This document shows, one piece after another, positions 32,703-41,262 of a stretch of DNA of 64,000 nucleotides; position 1 is the first letter of the stretch; each line of letters starts with the position of its first letter. The notes beneath the pieces are model-generated. The model saw only the letters and a list, made by a program, of their open reading frames with translations. It did not search any database and was not told where the DNA came from. A program made the position numbers and the translations under genes. The stretch is from JAJTHC01 sp044348005 (lineage in GTDB: Bacteria; Cyanobacteriota; Vampirovibrionia; Vampirovibrionales; JAJTHC01), in assembly GCA_044348005.1 (NCBI GenBank), contig JBIKTR010000008.1, positions 29,539 through 93,538 on the forward strand, written 5' to 3'.

Positions 32703-34409
32703 CTACCCTGTAGGCTCGTCCGCAGGACGCAACAACTCCTCATCTCTAAAACCGAGGTTTCGAATAATGCGCTTGACAATGGCATCCATATTCAGGCGAG
32801 GCAAAAGTTCAGGCCAGCTTTGCATGGTTTTTAAAAAGAACAAAATACTTTCCAGTTCTTGTTCTTCTTTCAATTGACCACGACTGCCTAGCACGCGAAT
32901 ATCGCAACAAGAACGCTGAAACACTTCAGGGCTAATGGCTTCATAACGTGCGGTGCTTCCTTGATTTTCAACAAAGCGCAGTTCTTCGGGGTAAATCCAA
33001 AATTGCTTTGAAAGTTCATACACCAATTGCAACATCGGCTCAAGGCAATCTTGTTCGAGTTGCATGAGCATGCCGTCATATTTACGATGCGCATTTTCGC
33101 TAATCGTATTAACTTCGGTGGCGGTGCGTGGCGTGCTACTGCTTCCTTCTAAGACCCCCGTCATCAAGCGTAAAGAACCACTGGTTTCCATCACTTCTAT
33201 TTTGAGATCTTCAATTTCTTGAAAGGCCACCGTAATGTTTTGAGCCACCAACGGCAAGGGGCGTAAGGTGTCGTGATTTTTAACCGCAATCAAGGCCCCA
33301 GGGCGGTAATCCATGGAAAGTGGGTCAAACACATCATCATTCAACAGGTAGGTAAAGGGTGAATTGATGCATAAATTAAGAATATCGAGCTTTTGATTGG
33401 TGAGTGCGTTAATGGCATGTTGAAGTCCCAACGATTTTTCCACCGCCCCAATGCCGTAGCCTTCATGCGGCACTGGAATCAAACGAGCAAAGACAAAGGG
33501 GGCCTGCCCGCTTTGAAGTCCATGGGGTTCAAAGCGAATTAAGGTGCCTGTTTCTTCTACCACAACGGCCACGTAATTTTCATAAGAACGCCCGTTGATC
33601 CACACATCGCCCCATAGTTCTATGAGCGTCAGGGGTTGTTCTGCGGAAGGGAGTTTATTGAGTTTAGGGTCATTTTTTGTCAGATCTTTTAAGGCGACGG
33701 CGATGGCTTCGGTGTGGATGTAGCGAGGTTCTTGTAAGACTTGGCTCAGGCGTTTGCTAATGCGCCGAATCAGGGTACCTTCTCGCCAGTCTTTGACGGT
33801 TTCATCGATGTAGACGTCTTGAATGTTCAGCACATCAAAGCGAGGCCCTTGCTCAAGAAGCACGTCTTGCTCTTGCGGGGCGTAGCCCACGGTTAAGCCC
33901 AAGCGTTTAATGGGGACTTGACGGAGTCGCTTGCCGTGTTCGTAATGCCACGGCATCATCATCACGCTGTTGCCTGTTACCAGCAACTGTTTTAAAAAGA
34001 TCCCAAACGCGGATTGAAAGTCTTGCGTGGCCAATTTGTGATGCAATAAGGTTTCCAGCCGACTGGCGTCTTCTTGATCGGCTTGCCCTTGCCCAAAGAC
34101 GTGGAAAAAGCGTCCTGATTTGGGGAAGAGTTGGCTCATAATCGTGTTATGCAAGTTTTCAACCGCTTGAAAAATAATCGGGCGAGCCACTTGGTTGCGA
34201 TCCGCCTGCTGTTTGGTGGGGGTCACCGTCATTTCACTGTGGTAGGCCTTCCAGCAGGCTTTCCAGGTGGATTCTTTGTCTTGACGGACTTCGCGTCGGG
34301 TTTTAAGCTCGTTTAAAACGCTTTCCACAAAGGCCTTTTCATCGTCTGGATTCAACCCAAAGGGGGTTGCATCGCTTGAAAAATAAGGCACGGCAAAATC
34401 ATCGGTCAT
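32703..34409 (-). CDS. Phage portal (head-tail connector) protein, podovirus type
   Basis: A 568-residue protein with the layout of short-tailed phage portals. N-terminal helices include LNELKTRREVRQDKESTWKA; then ARPIIFQAVENLHNTIMSQL, the FLKQLLVTGNSVMMMPW core, the HEGYGIGAVEKSLGLQHAIN segment near residue 340, and RTATEVNTISENAHRKY near 430, which matches the clip/wing region of T7-like connectors. The ATG at 34409 has AAAGGA about twelve bases upstream with a run of seven C between; a TTG 36 bases earlier is the alternative. It is the first gene of the cluster. No terminase gene is found upstream. Confidence 0.82.
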   Translation of the reverse strand: MTDDFAVPYFSSDATPFGLNPDDEKAFVESVLNELKTRREVRQDKESTWKACWKAYHSEMTVTPTKQQADRNQVARPIIFQAVENLHNTIMSQLFPKSGRFFHVFGQGQADQEDASRLETLLHHKLATQDFQSAFGIFLKQLLVTGNSVMMMPWHYEHGKRLRQVPIKRLGLTVGYAPQEQDVLLEQGPRFDVLNIQDVYIDETVKDWREGTLIRRISKRLSQVLQEPRYIHTEAIAVALKDLTKNDPKLNKLPSAEQPLTLIELWGDVWINGRSYENYVAVVVEETGTLIRFEPHGLQSGQAPFVFARLIPVPHEGYGIGAVEKSLGLQHAINALTNQKLDILNLCINSPFTYLLNDDVFDPLSMDYRPGALIAVKNHDTLRPLPLVAQNITVAFQEIEDLKIEVMETSGSLRLMTGVLEGSSSTPRTATEVNTISENAHRKYDGMLMQLEQDCLEPMLQLVYELSKQFWIYPEELRFVENQGSTARYEAISPEVFQRSCCDIRVLGSRGQLKEEQELESILFFLKTMQSWPELLPRLNMDAIVKRIIRNLGFRDEELLRPADEPTG

Positions 34410-34666
34410 GGCAGGGGGGGTCCTTTCCAGTTCTATAAAAAACAAAGGTTAAACGTCCAAAATGGCAAAAACAGCGCAAGAGAGGCAGTGGGGGCATCCC
34501 GCAAAGGGGGGGGGGACTGCTGTTGGCTTATGTCTTTAGCTTAACAAATAGTTGGAGGCAGTTCTAGGGGTAAATCATGCAGAAAAGCCACGATTTCACG
34601 ACGCTTTTGTAACGAATTTGTTTCAATAGTACGAAAGAGGTTTTATGTTTGTTAAAATTGTAGTAG
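34410..34666. other. Intergenic region upstream of the virion cluster
   Basis: This gap separates the portal gene from the divergent toxin-antitoxin pair. It contains a run of ten G at 34506-34515, the longest homopolymer of G/C I found. I see no gene and no clear promoter for the virion cluster. Confidence 0.5.
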
Positions 34667-34695
34667 TTGACAACTCGTTCCACCTTCTATATGAT
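34667..34695 (+). promoter_or_regulatory. Consensus promoter of the toxin-antitoxin pair
   Basis: TTGACA and TATGAT are separated by 17 bases, a near-perfect sigma-70 promoter. Transcription would begin near 34702, before the GTG start at 34728 and after an ATG at 34698. Confidence 0.8.
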
Positions 34696-34727
34696 TTATG
34701 AGGGTACTTTATGAAAGGAATGCTGGT

Positions 34728-34895
34728 GTGAACGCTAAACTAAAAGAAAGCACTTTAGGATTTGCCCTTATGGAACAGATGACACTTCAAGAAACGTTAG
34801 CTCACCTTGAAGCCTTGGGTGCTTCTAAAGAGCTGTTGGCGTTTTTGTCTGCTGATTTTGAGTTGCGAGACGATTTGTACAAGGCATTGGCTTAG
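34728..34895 (+). CDS. Antitoxin partner of Doc
   Basis: A 55-residue protein starting with GTG, with AAGGA seven bases upstream. It contains ESTLGFALMEQMTLQETLAH and an acidic end DFELRDDLYKALA. Its stop codon overlaps the GTG of the doc-like gene by one base, as is usual for toxin-antitoxin pairs. The C-terminal acidic part would bind and block the toxin. An upstream in-frame ATG at 34698 is unlikely because it lies before the predicted transcription start. Confidence 0.7.
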   Translation: MNAKLKESTLGFALMEQMTLQETLAHLEALGASKELLAFLSADFELRDDLYKALA

Positions 34896-35278
34896 TGACG
34901 TTTATCGAAGTGAGTTTTGAAGAAGCGCTTTTGATTCATACGGCTCAATTAGATCGATATGGTGGACTAAGAGGCTTGAAAAGTGAACATGCGTTACGGG
35001 CGGCATTGGCGCGTCCCAATACGGGCTATTATGACGATATTCTGCAGGTGGCCAGTGCCTTAATGGAAAGTTTAATTAACAATCACCCGTTTCATGATGG
35101 TAATAAACGAGTGGCTGTTCAAGGCACCTTGTATTTTTTGTCAAAAAACGGGTATCCGTTTCAGGGTTCACTCAATCATCAAAAAGCGTTTAATGAACTG
35201 ACTCAGCTCATGAATACTGGCACGTGTTATCGACTCAACTTAGAAAATTGGTTGCGTAATTATCTTGAATTAAGCTAA
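34895..35278 (+). CDS. Doc-family toxin (death on curing)
   Basis: A 127-residue protein of the Fic/Doc fold. The active loop HPFHDGNKR is seen near residue 67, followed by VAVQGTLYFL. Doc toxins phosphorylate elongation factor Tu and stop translation. The motif keeps the His, the Asp and the NKR end typical of Doc. GTG start, overlapping the antitoxin stop. The pair stands next to the virion cluster and may stabilise that region, but it has its own promoter and opposite orientation. Confidence 0.9.
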   Translation: MTFIEVSFEEALLIHTAQLDRYGGLRGLKSEHALRAALARPNTGYYDDILQVASALMESLINNHPFHDGNKRVAVQGTLYFLSKNGYPFQGSLNHQKAFNELTQLMNTGTCYRLNLENWLRNYLELS

Positions 35279-35284
35279 TACCGT

Positions 35285-36016
35285 TTAATGGGTATAAAGA
35301 GCCTGTGCCACACTGGGGGTCAACCATGTGTCATACAACGTCTTATTCATCCGCAAGTGGGTGGCGTTCATGGGAAAGGTGTGTTCAGGTTTTAATCGCG
35401 TCAAACTCAAGCCGTAACGTTCTTCCAGCAACACCTGTGTTTTAATGCTTTTGTACAAAGACACCTGCAACGGCCGAGGCATCACCACACAATGCACATG
35501 CTTCATCAACCACGACGCCTGCTTCCACGTGGGCAAGGTTTCTAGCGTGTCTTCGCCCATCAGCAAAAACAGCTTCTGTGCTGGGGCGTCTCGTAAAAAT
35601 TCAGCGAAATAATGTTGTAAGGTTTCCGCCGTGTAAGACGCCCTTAAACCCTGAGGGTCTTCTTTTTCCAGCGCCAAGACTTTAAAGTAATTGCCCGCAC
35701 CCAAATCTTCAATGGCATATTGTAATAACGCAACACGGCTGTGAAGGGGCATCATGGGGTATTGCTTCTTGAGCAATGCCCCCATTTTGTTGGGCGGATT
35801 GGGTGAAGGCACAAAGACCAGTTCTTCAAAGCCTTGGCTTGTGAGCGTGGCCAACGCTTCTTGCGCCACTTTCAAATGCCCCAAGTGAACGGGATTAAAG
35901 CTCCCGAAATAATAAATTTGCACCAACGGATTCAGATCTACGCCGAGTTCTGCGTCTTGACCACTGAGGTTTAGGGTGTTTCGCCAAGGTTTAAATAAGG
36001 ATGCAAAACCACTCAT
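35285..36016 (-). CDS. nadD: Nicotinate-nucleotide adenylyltransferase
   Basis: NadD joins nicotinate mononucleotide to AMP in NAD synthesis. The 243-residue product has the nucleotidyltransferase motif YYFGSFNPVHLGH near residue 34, FVPSPNPPNK near 68, LMGEDTLETLPTWKQ near 150, and ends with the ATHLR-type segment, where enzymes usually have SST.IR. An N-terminal extension of about 30 residues precedes the first strand. It is convergent with the doc gene with a six-base gap and lies 37 bases after the next gene upstream. Confidence 0.92.
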   Translation of the reverse strand: MSGFASLFKPWRNTLNLSGQDAELGVDLNPLVQIYYFGSFNPVHLGHLKVAQEALATLTSQGFEELVFVPSPNPPNKMGALLKKQYPMMPLHSRVALLQYAIEDLGAGNYFKVLALEKEDPQGLRASYTAETLQHYFAEFLRDAPAQKLFLLMGEDTLETLPTWKQASWLMKHVHCVVMPRPLQVSLYKSIKTQVLLEERYGLSLTRLKPEHTFPMNATHLRMNKTLYDTWLTPSVAQALYTH

Positions 36017-36053
36017 AGGAGCCTAATACCCTTTTGTTAGAAAAGAAACATCG

Positions 36054-36494
36054 TTACATGGCGGGACTTTCGTCTTTAAAAATGCCTTCTTGTTCCATTT
36101 GCTGACGCAAACGCGCTTCACGTTTGGCGGACTTTTTTTGCAAGGAACTCACTTCATCATCGTATTCTTTGAGTTTTAGCACTTGCTCTACATCTAAGGC
36201 ATAGGCGTTCAGGGACTTGTTGTAAACGGGGCTGGCGCCTCTTAAATGAATAATGGCGCCTTCACCCAAGGCAATGACTTTTTCGTAAACATCCACCATC
36301 GAACAACGGCAAAACACCCGATTCCCTTGGGCATCACTGACATAAAAGCCCTTCATGTGCTTGCGTTCAAACACGCATTCACTTAAAAGCAAGGGCCAGG
36401 ATTCTGGACAAGGAGAAGGGGTTTGAATTTCAGCCAAATTGGGCTGAAAAGCGAGTTGAGCCGTTAGTAGCTGGTAAAGCATTTCAGGATTCAT
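36054..36494 (-). CDS. Unknown conserved-looking protein next to nadD
   Basis: I do not recognise this 146-residue protein. It has a beta-rich middle (KGFYVSDAQGNRVFCRCSMV and VIALGEGAIIHLRGA) that would suit an OB-like fold, and a charged C-terminal helix with KKSAKREARLRQQMEQE. There is no signal peptide. It lies 37 bases before nadD on the same strand and may be co-transcribed with it. The motif CGAACACTATA is found about 40 bases upstream. Confidence 0.7.
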   Translation of the reverse strand: MNPEMLYQLLTAQLAFQPNLAEIQTPSPCPESWPLLLSECVFERKHMKGFYVSDAQGNRVFCRCSMVDVYEKVIALGEGAIIHLRGASPVYNKSLNAYALDVEQVLKLKEYDDEVSSLQKKSAKREARLRQQMEQEGIFKDESPAM

Positions 36495-36588
36495 TCAAAA
36501 AAACCTTATGGTTAAACAGTGCATCTTTCATCTCGCGAACACTATACTACACATATAAACCTGTATCAATAAAAAACTGTGCGCCCCC

Positions 36589-39483
36589 TTAAACATTTGC
36601 CAACAACTGTTTAAGCAGATGAGACGTAGGGGTTTCGCTTAATTGTTGCAAATACTGTTGCGTATTGACTTTTAAGCCCATTTCTTCAGCCAAGTGCTGT
36701 TTCAAGCGCAGCAATACCCATAGCGCATCCAAATGCTTCTGCCAAGCAGGGTGAGCCAAACTTTCTTCTAGCACGTGAAGCAGGTCATTTTTTTCTTGAG
36801 AAGGCCAAGGTTTCACCATTTTAATCAAATGCAACGTGGCCTGAATCAGTTGTTGACGCTGGGCATCATCAGCCAGTAAAGCATCTAGTGTATCAGCGGA
36901 TTTCGGGAGATACCCTTGTGCTATATAGGTGTGCAGGCTTTCTTTCCATAGTGGGGAATCGGTTTGAAAAACAGGCAGGGCAAGTGTTTCACTGGCATAA
37001 AGAAAAGCATTAAAGGCCAACTTGGGGGAAGTAGACTCTAAGAGCATTTCTTTAAGGAGCGTTTGTACTTGAGGCATTTGAGCAGGCAGTAAGCGCAATA
37101 AGCCAAAAGCCGATGCGTGCAAAGGCGGAACACACAAGGCCTTTTTAATCAAAGTCAACACCCAGGGCATGCGTAGCTCTAAATCGGTGGGATGAAACGG
37201 CTTAAGTAAAACCGTTACACAATCCAGCAAGCCCACGCTTAAATAGGCGTCATTGTTAGAATCAAGCTGTTTCTGCACGTACGCATGTACGCCTTTAAAC
37301 ACCAGCCGAGATTGGCCTTGATGCCACTGTTTAAGCACATCAAACACCAAGCTATGGGTCAGGGCATCGTCTTTTCTCGAAAAACCGTCGCGTGGGTTCA
37401 AGTGTTCTAAGAGGGTTTCTACCACGCTGAAGGTTTTGTCTTTGACGGGTAATTTAGCGTCATGCGCGGTTTTAATCCATTGACGCAAGGCGATTAAGGC
37501 CTGTTGTTGAATGGTGGGGTTGGGGTTATTTGAAGCATTCACAAGGGCGTCTAAGGCATCGTTTAAAGGCAGGTAAGCCAAGCAAGACAAGGCTTCTAGT
37601 CGACGCGCTTCCATGGGCTGTTCAAGGGCTTCAATTAAAAAGCGAGCGATTTTTTCACGCAAGTGTTGGGCATTTTCATGGGGCAAGCCCTTCACAAAAC
37701 TCAATACACTTTGCAGTTTTTCAGGGGAAAGTTCCCCTTCGTTAAAGGTTTTAGGCAGAATATGCACGAATGCTTCACCTTGTTCTAAAAACGAAGTACG
37801 AGAAAGTTCAGCGTCGTTTTGCGGGGGCTGGGAGGCTTCCTCATGCTTCATCAACGTTTGCGTTTGAGTAAGCAACCCTTGGGTGTGTTGAAACAGGTTT
37901 TCCACATTTTGGGCCACAAAAAAGCCATACAAACATTCTAAGGCATGACGAGACGGCACACGATAAATCAGTGAAGCAGGCGCATCAGGGGATTCTACTT
38001 TTTGCACCATGCCGTAGAGGTAAAGTTTACGCAGAGCCAAGCCCAAGTGACTAGCCAGAATGCCTTGTGGGGCGGTTTTTAGACGCTCTGAAATAAACCC
38101 TTCCACCGTAAAGGGGGTGTGATCCAAGTGGGCCACCACCCATTCAAGGGCATGAACAAAGCGCGTGCCGTAACTCAAGGCATCTAGCTGTAAACGGGCG
38201 TAGAATAAGGCATCCAACTCTTCCGCGTGTTCAATGGCAAGCGCATTGAAGTTTTCTAAAGAAAGGGCGTTTTCTCCCAATTGTTCGGCTTTTTTGACCC
38301 ACGCTTGGTAAATGGCGAGGGCCTTATGGCCTTGACCTTCACTGAGTTGGGTAAAGACTTCTAAGGCTTCTTCAGGCACAGAAAAATCGGGGCTTTCAGG
38401 CGAAGGTGGAGCGGTTTTCACCAGCGCTTGAAGGTTTTTTTTGCCATAGCGAGAAAGCAAGATCTTGTCCTTAAAAGCGGTGTAAAGGGGGCTACCCAGC
38501 CGTTGAGACAACGCATCTGTTCGGCAGGTAACACTTAAGCACAGGGGGATTTGCTTTTGCGTTTGTATGCCTTTAACTAGGCGAAGAAGGCTTTGGTTAT
38601 TGGATTTTTGCGCGGGGGGGGCTTGCTTGTGAATCACATCCCACTCATCAATCAACAGACTAAAACTCGCGGGGGTATTGGCCGAAGAAACGTGGGTTTT
38701 GACGGCTTGGGCCAGTTCCAAAAAGCGTTGAGCCAGTTCCGCATGGGGGGCTTCTTCCATTGAACGCTTGGTTTGTAAGGCCACCCCCGCCCACGGATTG
38801 TTCAAAATCCGTGCGGAATCTTCTAACGCCTGCTGTGAAGGGGCCTTCCATTTTTGGAGCAGGGTTTGTTTTTTGGCCAAGGCATTTTTTAGTGTCGTTA
38901 GCCATAAATTGTAACGGGCTTCACGGCTAGATTCGGTGGAATAGTTCGTTAATAAAAGCGAAAATTGCGCATCATTCAGGCGAATACCAACTTCCTGTAA
39001 ACGCTGATTGGCGTTATGCTGAATGCAGGCAAGGGTGTCATTTACCCAAGAAATAAGGGCATCTTGCAAGAGCGTTTCCAAGTCCCACGTGGCCCAAAGG
39101 CGTTTGGGCAGTAGGCTCAGCTGTAGTTTAATGGCCTGATGCGGGGCATAGCCCCCTAAAGGCTCTCGATGCTCAGAAAGTGCCTTGAAATAGGCGTTCA
39201 CAAAAGAAGTCTTGCCAAGGCCTTCATCCCCTAACAGCAAGAAGGTGCGGCTTTGCCCCGCATGCAACGCTTTGCTTAAAATACCCCATTCCTGTTGTTT
39301 GTTAATAAGGCCGTAATCGCTTGCCAATAGGGAATCTAAGCGTTGTGTGGAAAGCGTGTTTGGCGCTATGGCGGTATGTTGCATGAAAGACGCCATCCGT
39401 ACAGAAGCATCCGCCTTGTGAAGGGCGAAGGCTTCTTGGGCCAGAGGATCCGTGCTAGCGGGGGGGATTAAGAGGGTGGACAC
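36589..39483 (-). CDS. Large STAND-like P-loop ATPase with helical repeat C-terminus
   Basis: A 964-residue protein. A Walker A motif LLLGDEGLGKTSFVNAYF lies near residue 79 and a Walker B motif SLLIDEWDVIH near 270. A sensor-like SVTCRTDALSQRLG near 320 and a winged-helix-like LEWVVAHLDHTPFTVEGF near 445 complete an Orc/STAND-type ATPase core. From about residue 560 the protein is a helical solenoid with HEAT-like units (for example AQHLREKIARFLIEALEQ and NPTIQQQALIALRQWI). Such proteins often act as signal-responsive switches or scaffold ATPases. There is no membrane segment. A 21-nt minisatellite lies upstream of its start. Exact family not recognised. Confidence 0.8.
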   Translation of the reverse strand: MSTLLIPPASTDPLAQEAFALHKADASVRMASFMQHTAIAPNTLSTQRLDSLLASDYGLINKQQEWGILSKALHAGQSRTFLLLGDEGLGKTSFVNAYFKALSEHREPLGGYAPHQAIKLQLSLLPKRLWATWDLETLLQDALISWVNDTLACIQHNANQRLQEVGIRLNDAQFSLLLTNYSTESSREARYNLWLTTLKNALAKKQTLLQKWKAPSQQALEDSARILNNPWAGVALQTKRSMEEAPHAELAQRFLELAQAVKTHVSSANTPASFSLLIDEWDVIHKQAPPAQKSNNQSLLRLVKGIQTQKQIPLCLSVTCRTDALSQRLGSPLYTAFKDKILLSRYGKKNLQALVKTAPPSPESPDFSVPEEALEVFTQLSEGQGHKALAIYQAWVKKAEQLGENALSLENFNALAIEHAEELDALFYARLQLDALSYGTRFVHALEWVVAHLDHTPFTVEGFISERLKTAPQGILASHLGLALRKLYLYGMVQKVESPDAPASLIYRVPSRHALECLYGFFVAQNVENLFQHTQGLLTQTQTLMKHEEASQPPQNDAELSRTSFLEQGEAFVHILPKTFNEGELSPEKLQSVLSFVKGLPHENAQHLREKIARFLIEALEQPMEARRLEALSCLAYLPLNDALDALVNASNNPNPTIQQQALIALRQWIKTAHDAKLPVKDKTFSVVETLLEHLNPRDGFSRKDDALTHSLVFDVLKQWHQGQSRLVFKGVHAYVQKQLDSNNDAYLSVGLLDCVTVLLKPFHPTDLELRMPWVLTLIKKALCVPPLHASAFGLLRLLPAQMPQVQTLLKEMLLESTSPKLAFNAFLYASETLALPVFQTDSPLWKESLHTYIAQGYLPKSADTLDALLADDAQRQQLIQATLHLIKMVKPWPSQEKNDLLHVLEESLAHPAWQKHLDALWVLLRLKQHLAEEMGLKVNTQQYLQQLSETPTSHLLKQLLANV

Positions 39484-39694
39484 AAGCGCAATCTCACTAT
39501 AGGATGAACATGTTTATTATAGAGCAAATCTAAAAAATGGACAAAACGTATTTCGCCAAAGCTCAAGACGCTCAAAAATCGTGCATTTTAGCCACTGGGC
39601 AAAGGGCTTAAAAATACGTTATAATGAAAAAGAGTGGCTTTTTTCAACAGGCCTTAACACACTCAAAAAATCATTGAAACTCGAGTACAAAACA

Positions 39695-39849
39695 GACTTT
39701 CGTGGGCCAAAAACCCGACTTTCGTGGCCAAAAAACTGACTTTCGTGGCCAGAAAACAGACTTTCGTGGCCAAAAACCCGACTTTCGTGGCCAGAAAACA
39801 GACTTTCGTGGCCAGAAAACTGACTTTCGTGGCCAAAAAACTGACTTTC
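39695..39849. repeat. 21-nt minisatellite, seven units
   Basis: Seven head-to-tail units begin at 39695, 39717, 39738, 39759, 39780, 39801 and 39822, each starting GACTTTCGTGGCCA and differing only in the following A/G/C positions; the first unit has one extra G, and an eighth, broken unit starts at 39843. There are no spacers, so it is not a CRISPR array. The 390-base gap 39484-39873 holds only this array and a possible promoter-like TATAAT near 39622. Confidence 0.95.
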
Positions 39850-39873
39850 CGACACACGAAATTAGGGCGTTTT

Positions 39874-40215
39874 TTATCCCGCTGGCCACCCAAACGGACG
39901 CCCCGCCATCAAATGCACATGCAAGTGAAACACACTTTGCCCAGCACCCCTTCCGTTGTTAATCACCAAACGGTAGTCGCTCAAGTTGAGCTGTTGTGCG
40001 ACTTTTTTCGCCCCAGCTAAAACTTGGGCGTAAATGGTGGGGTCGTCGGCTTCTAAATGGCTTGGCGTGTGGGTATTGGGAACAATCAACACATGCACAG
40101 GGGCTTGCGGATTCACGTCATAAAAAGCGGTGACTTCAGCGTCCTGAAAGACGCGCTGGGCTTGGATTTCACCCGAAACGATTTGACAAAACAAGCACGA
40201 TTCGCTCGCGTTCAT
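39874..40215 (-). CDS. HIT-family nucleotide hydrolase (Hint-like)
   Basis: A 113-residue protein with the histidine triad HLHVHL near residue 97, the N-terminal CLFCQIVSGE signature and LIVPNTHTPSHL in the middle. Hint proteins hydrolyse AMP-lysine or other nucleoside phosphoramidates. The two Cys of CLFC would help bind zinc. The start ATG directly follows the TAA of the response regulator gene, so the two are co-translated. Confidence 0.95.
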   Translation of the reverse strand: MNASESCLFCQIVSGEIQAQRVFQDAEVTAFYDVNPQAPVHVLIVPNTHTPSHLEADDPTIYAQVLAGAKKVAQQLNLSDYRLVINNGRGAGQSVFHLHVHLMAGRPFGWPAG

Positions 40216-40944
40216 TTAAAGCGATCTCCCTTCTAGTCGGTAGCCAATGCCTCGCACGGTTTCAAGCATTTCGCGGGCGTGGCCCATTTTCGAACGCAGG
40301 CGCTTGACATGGGCATCCACCGTGCGATCCAGCACATCGGTGGCGGTGTCTTCCCACACATCGTAAAGCAGTTGTTCTCGGGTTTTAACGGTGTTGGGGG
40401 TTTTGAGCAGGGTGTGTAAAATTTTAAACTCAATGGGGGTGAGTTGCATTTCTACATCGCTGACCCAGGCTCGAAAGGCGTTGGTGTCCATTTTAATGCA
40501 CCCATTTTCAAGCACGCTGGATTTTTCTTTACCGCCTTCTTGCACCGATCCACGATTGAGCATGGCCTTGATGCGTAACACCAATTCACGCGGGCTAAAG
40601 GGCTTGGTGACGTAGTCATCCGCCCCAGATTCAAAGCCTTGCACCCGATCATTTTCCGCTGATCGAGCCGTCAACATAATCACACGCACAGGATTCGTCG
40701 GTCGGTTGGGATTCAACGCCTGCTTAATTTCATGGCACAATTCAAAGCCACGGCAGTCGGGCAACATTAAATCCAGCACGATGACATCGGGTTGTTTCGT
40801 CCAGGCCACATCAAGGGCTTCAGCGCCGTTATGGGCGGTGTAAACGTCGTAACCTGCTTGTTCGACGTTGTATTTCACCAAGCGCACCAAGTCTCGCTCG
40901 TCATCCACAATTAACACACGGGGCTTCTGCGACAGGTTAGACAT
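40216..40944 (-). CDS. OmpR/PhoB-family response regulator
   Basis: A 242-residue two-component regulator. The receiver domain has the acidic pair DDERD near residue 14, the phosphoacceptor Asp in VIVLDLMLPD near 58, and the Thr and Lys of MLTARSAEN and YVTKPFSPRELV. The DNA-binding winged helix shows LTPIEFKILHTLL, then REQLLYDVWED and VDAHVKRLRSKMG, ending GIGYRL. AAGGA lies seven bases before the ATG at 40944; another ATG lies three bases earlier. A TATAAT on the minus strand at 40993-40998 is the likely -10 box. No histidine kinase is nearby. It heads an operon with the HIT gene. Confidence 0.95.
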   Translation of the reverse strand: MSNLSQKPRVLIVDDERDLVRLVKYNVEQAGYDVYTAHNGAEALDVAWTKQPDVIVLDLMLPDCRGFELCHEIKQALNPNRPTNPVRVIMLTARSAENDRVQGFESGADDYVTKPFSPRELVLRIKAMLNRGSVQEGGKEKSSVLENGCIKMDTNAFRAWVSDVEMQLTPIEFKILHTLLKTPNTVKTREQLLYDVWEDTATDVLDRTVDAHVKRLRSKMGHAREMLETVRGIGYRLEGRSL

Positions 40945-41040
40945 CATATATTCCTTAAAGGGTGTTATAGCAGTATACGAAGCATTTACGCCATTATAAA
41001 ACCACAAAACTGTTTATAATTCAAGACTCTTTTTTGAATA

Positions 41041-41262
41041 TTGGGTTTAACTTGCTCCGTTTTTAGCTGGTGTTTGGGTTTTCTTGTTCCCTTTTTGAGC
41101 TGGTGTTTTGGTTTCTCGCTCCGTTTTGAGCTGGTGCTTGGGTTTTCTTGTTCCCTTTTTGAGCTGGTGTTTTGGTTTCTCGCTCCGTTTTGAGCTGGTG
41201 CTTGGGTTTTCTTGTTCCCTTTTTGAGCTGGTGCTTGGGTTTCTCGTTTGTTTTTATAGCTG
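41041..41262. repeat. Tandem repeat of 31-33-nt units in a 64-nt alternating pattern
   Basis: About seven units starting with GAGCTGGTG alternate between two types, one ending in CTTGTTCCC plus T5 and the other in CTCGCTCCG plus T4, so the higher-order period is 64 bases. The same unit occurs once, in inverted direction, at about 54627-54668. It lies directly upstream of the response regulator gene. Confidence 0.9.

Noticed and set aside
26861..34409. Complete prophage
   Set aside because: No integrase, repressor, replication, terminase, lysis genes or flanking direct repeats were found; only structural genes are present.
39695..39849. CRISPR array
   Set aside because: The units are directly joined without spacers, and there are no cas-like genes nearby. 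The same applies to the array at 41041-41262.
39619..40020. Several open frames on both strands across the 21-nt array
   Set aside because: The unit length is a multiple of three and free of stops, so all frames stay open by construction. The predicted peptides are pure repeats without ribosome binding sites.
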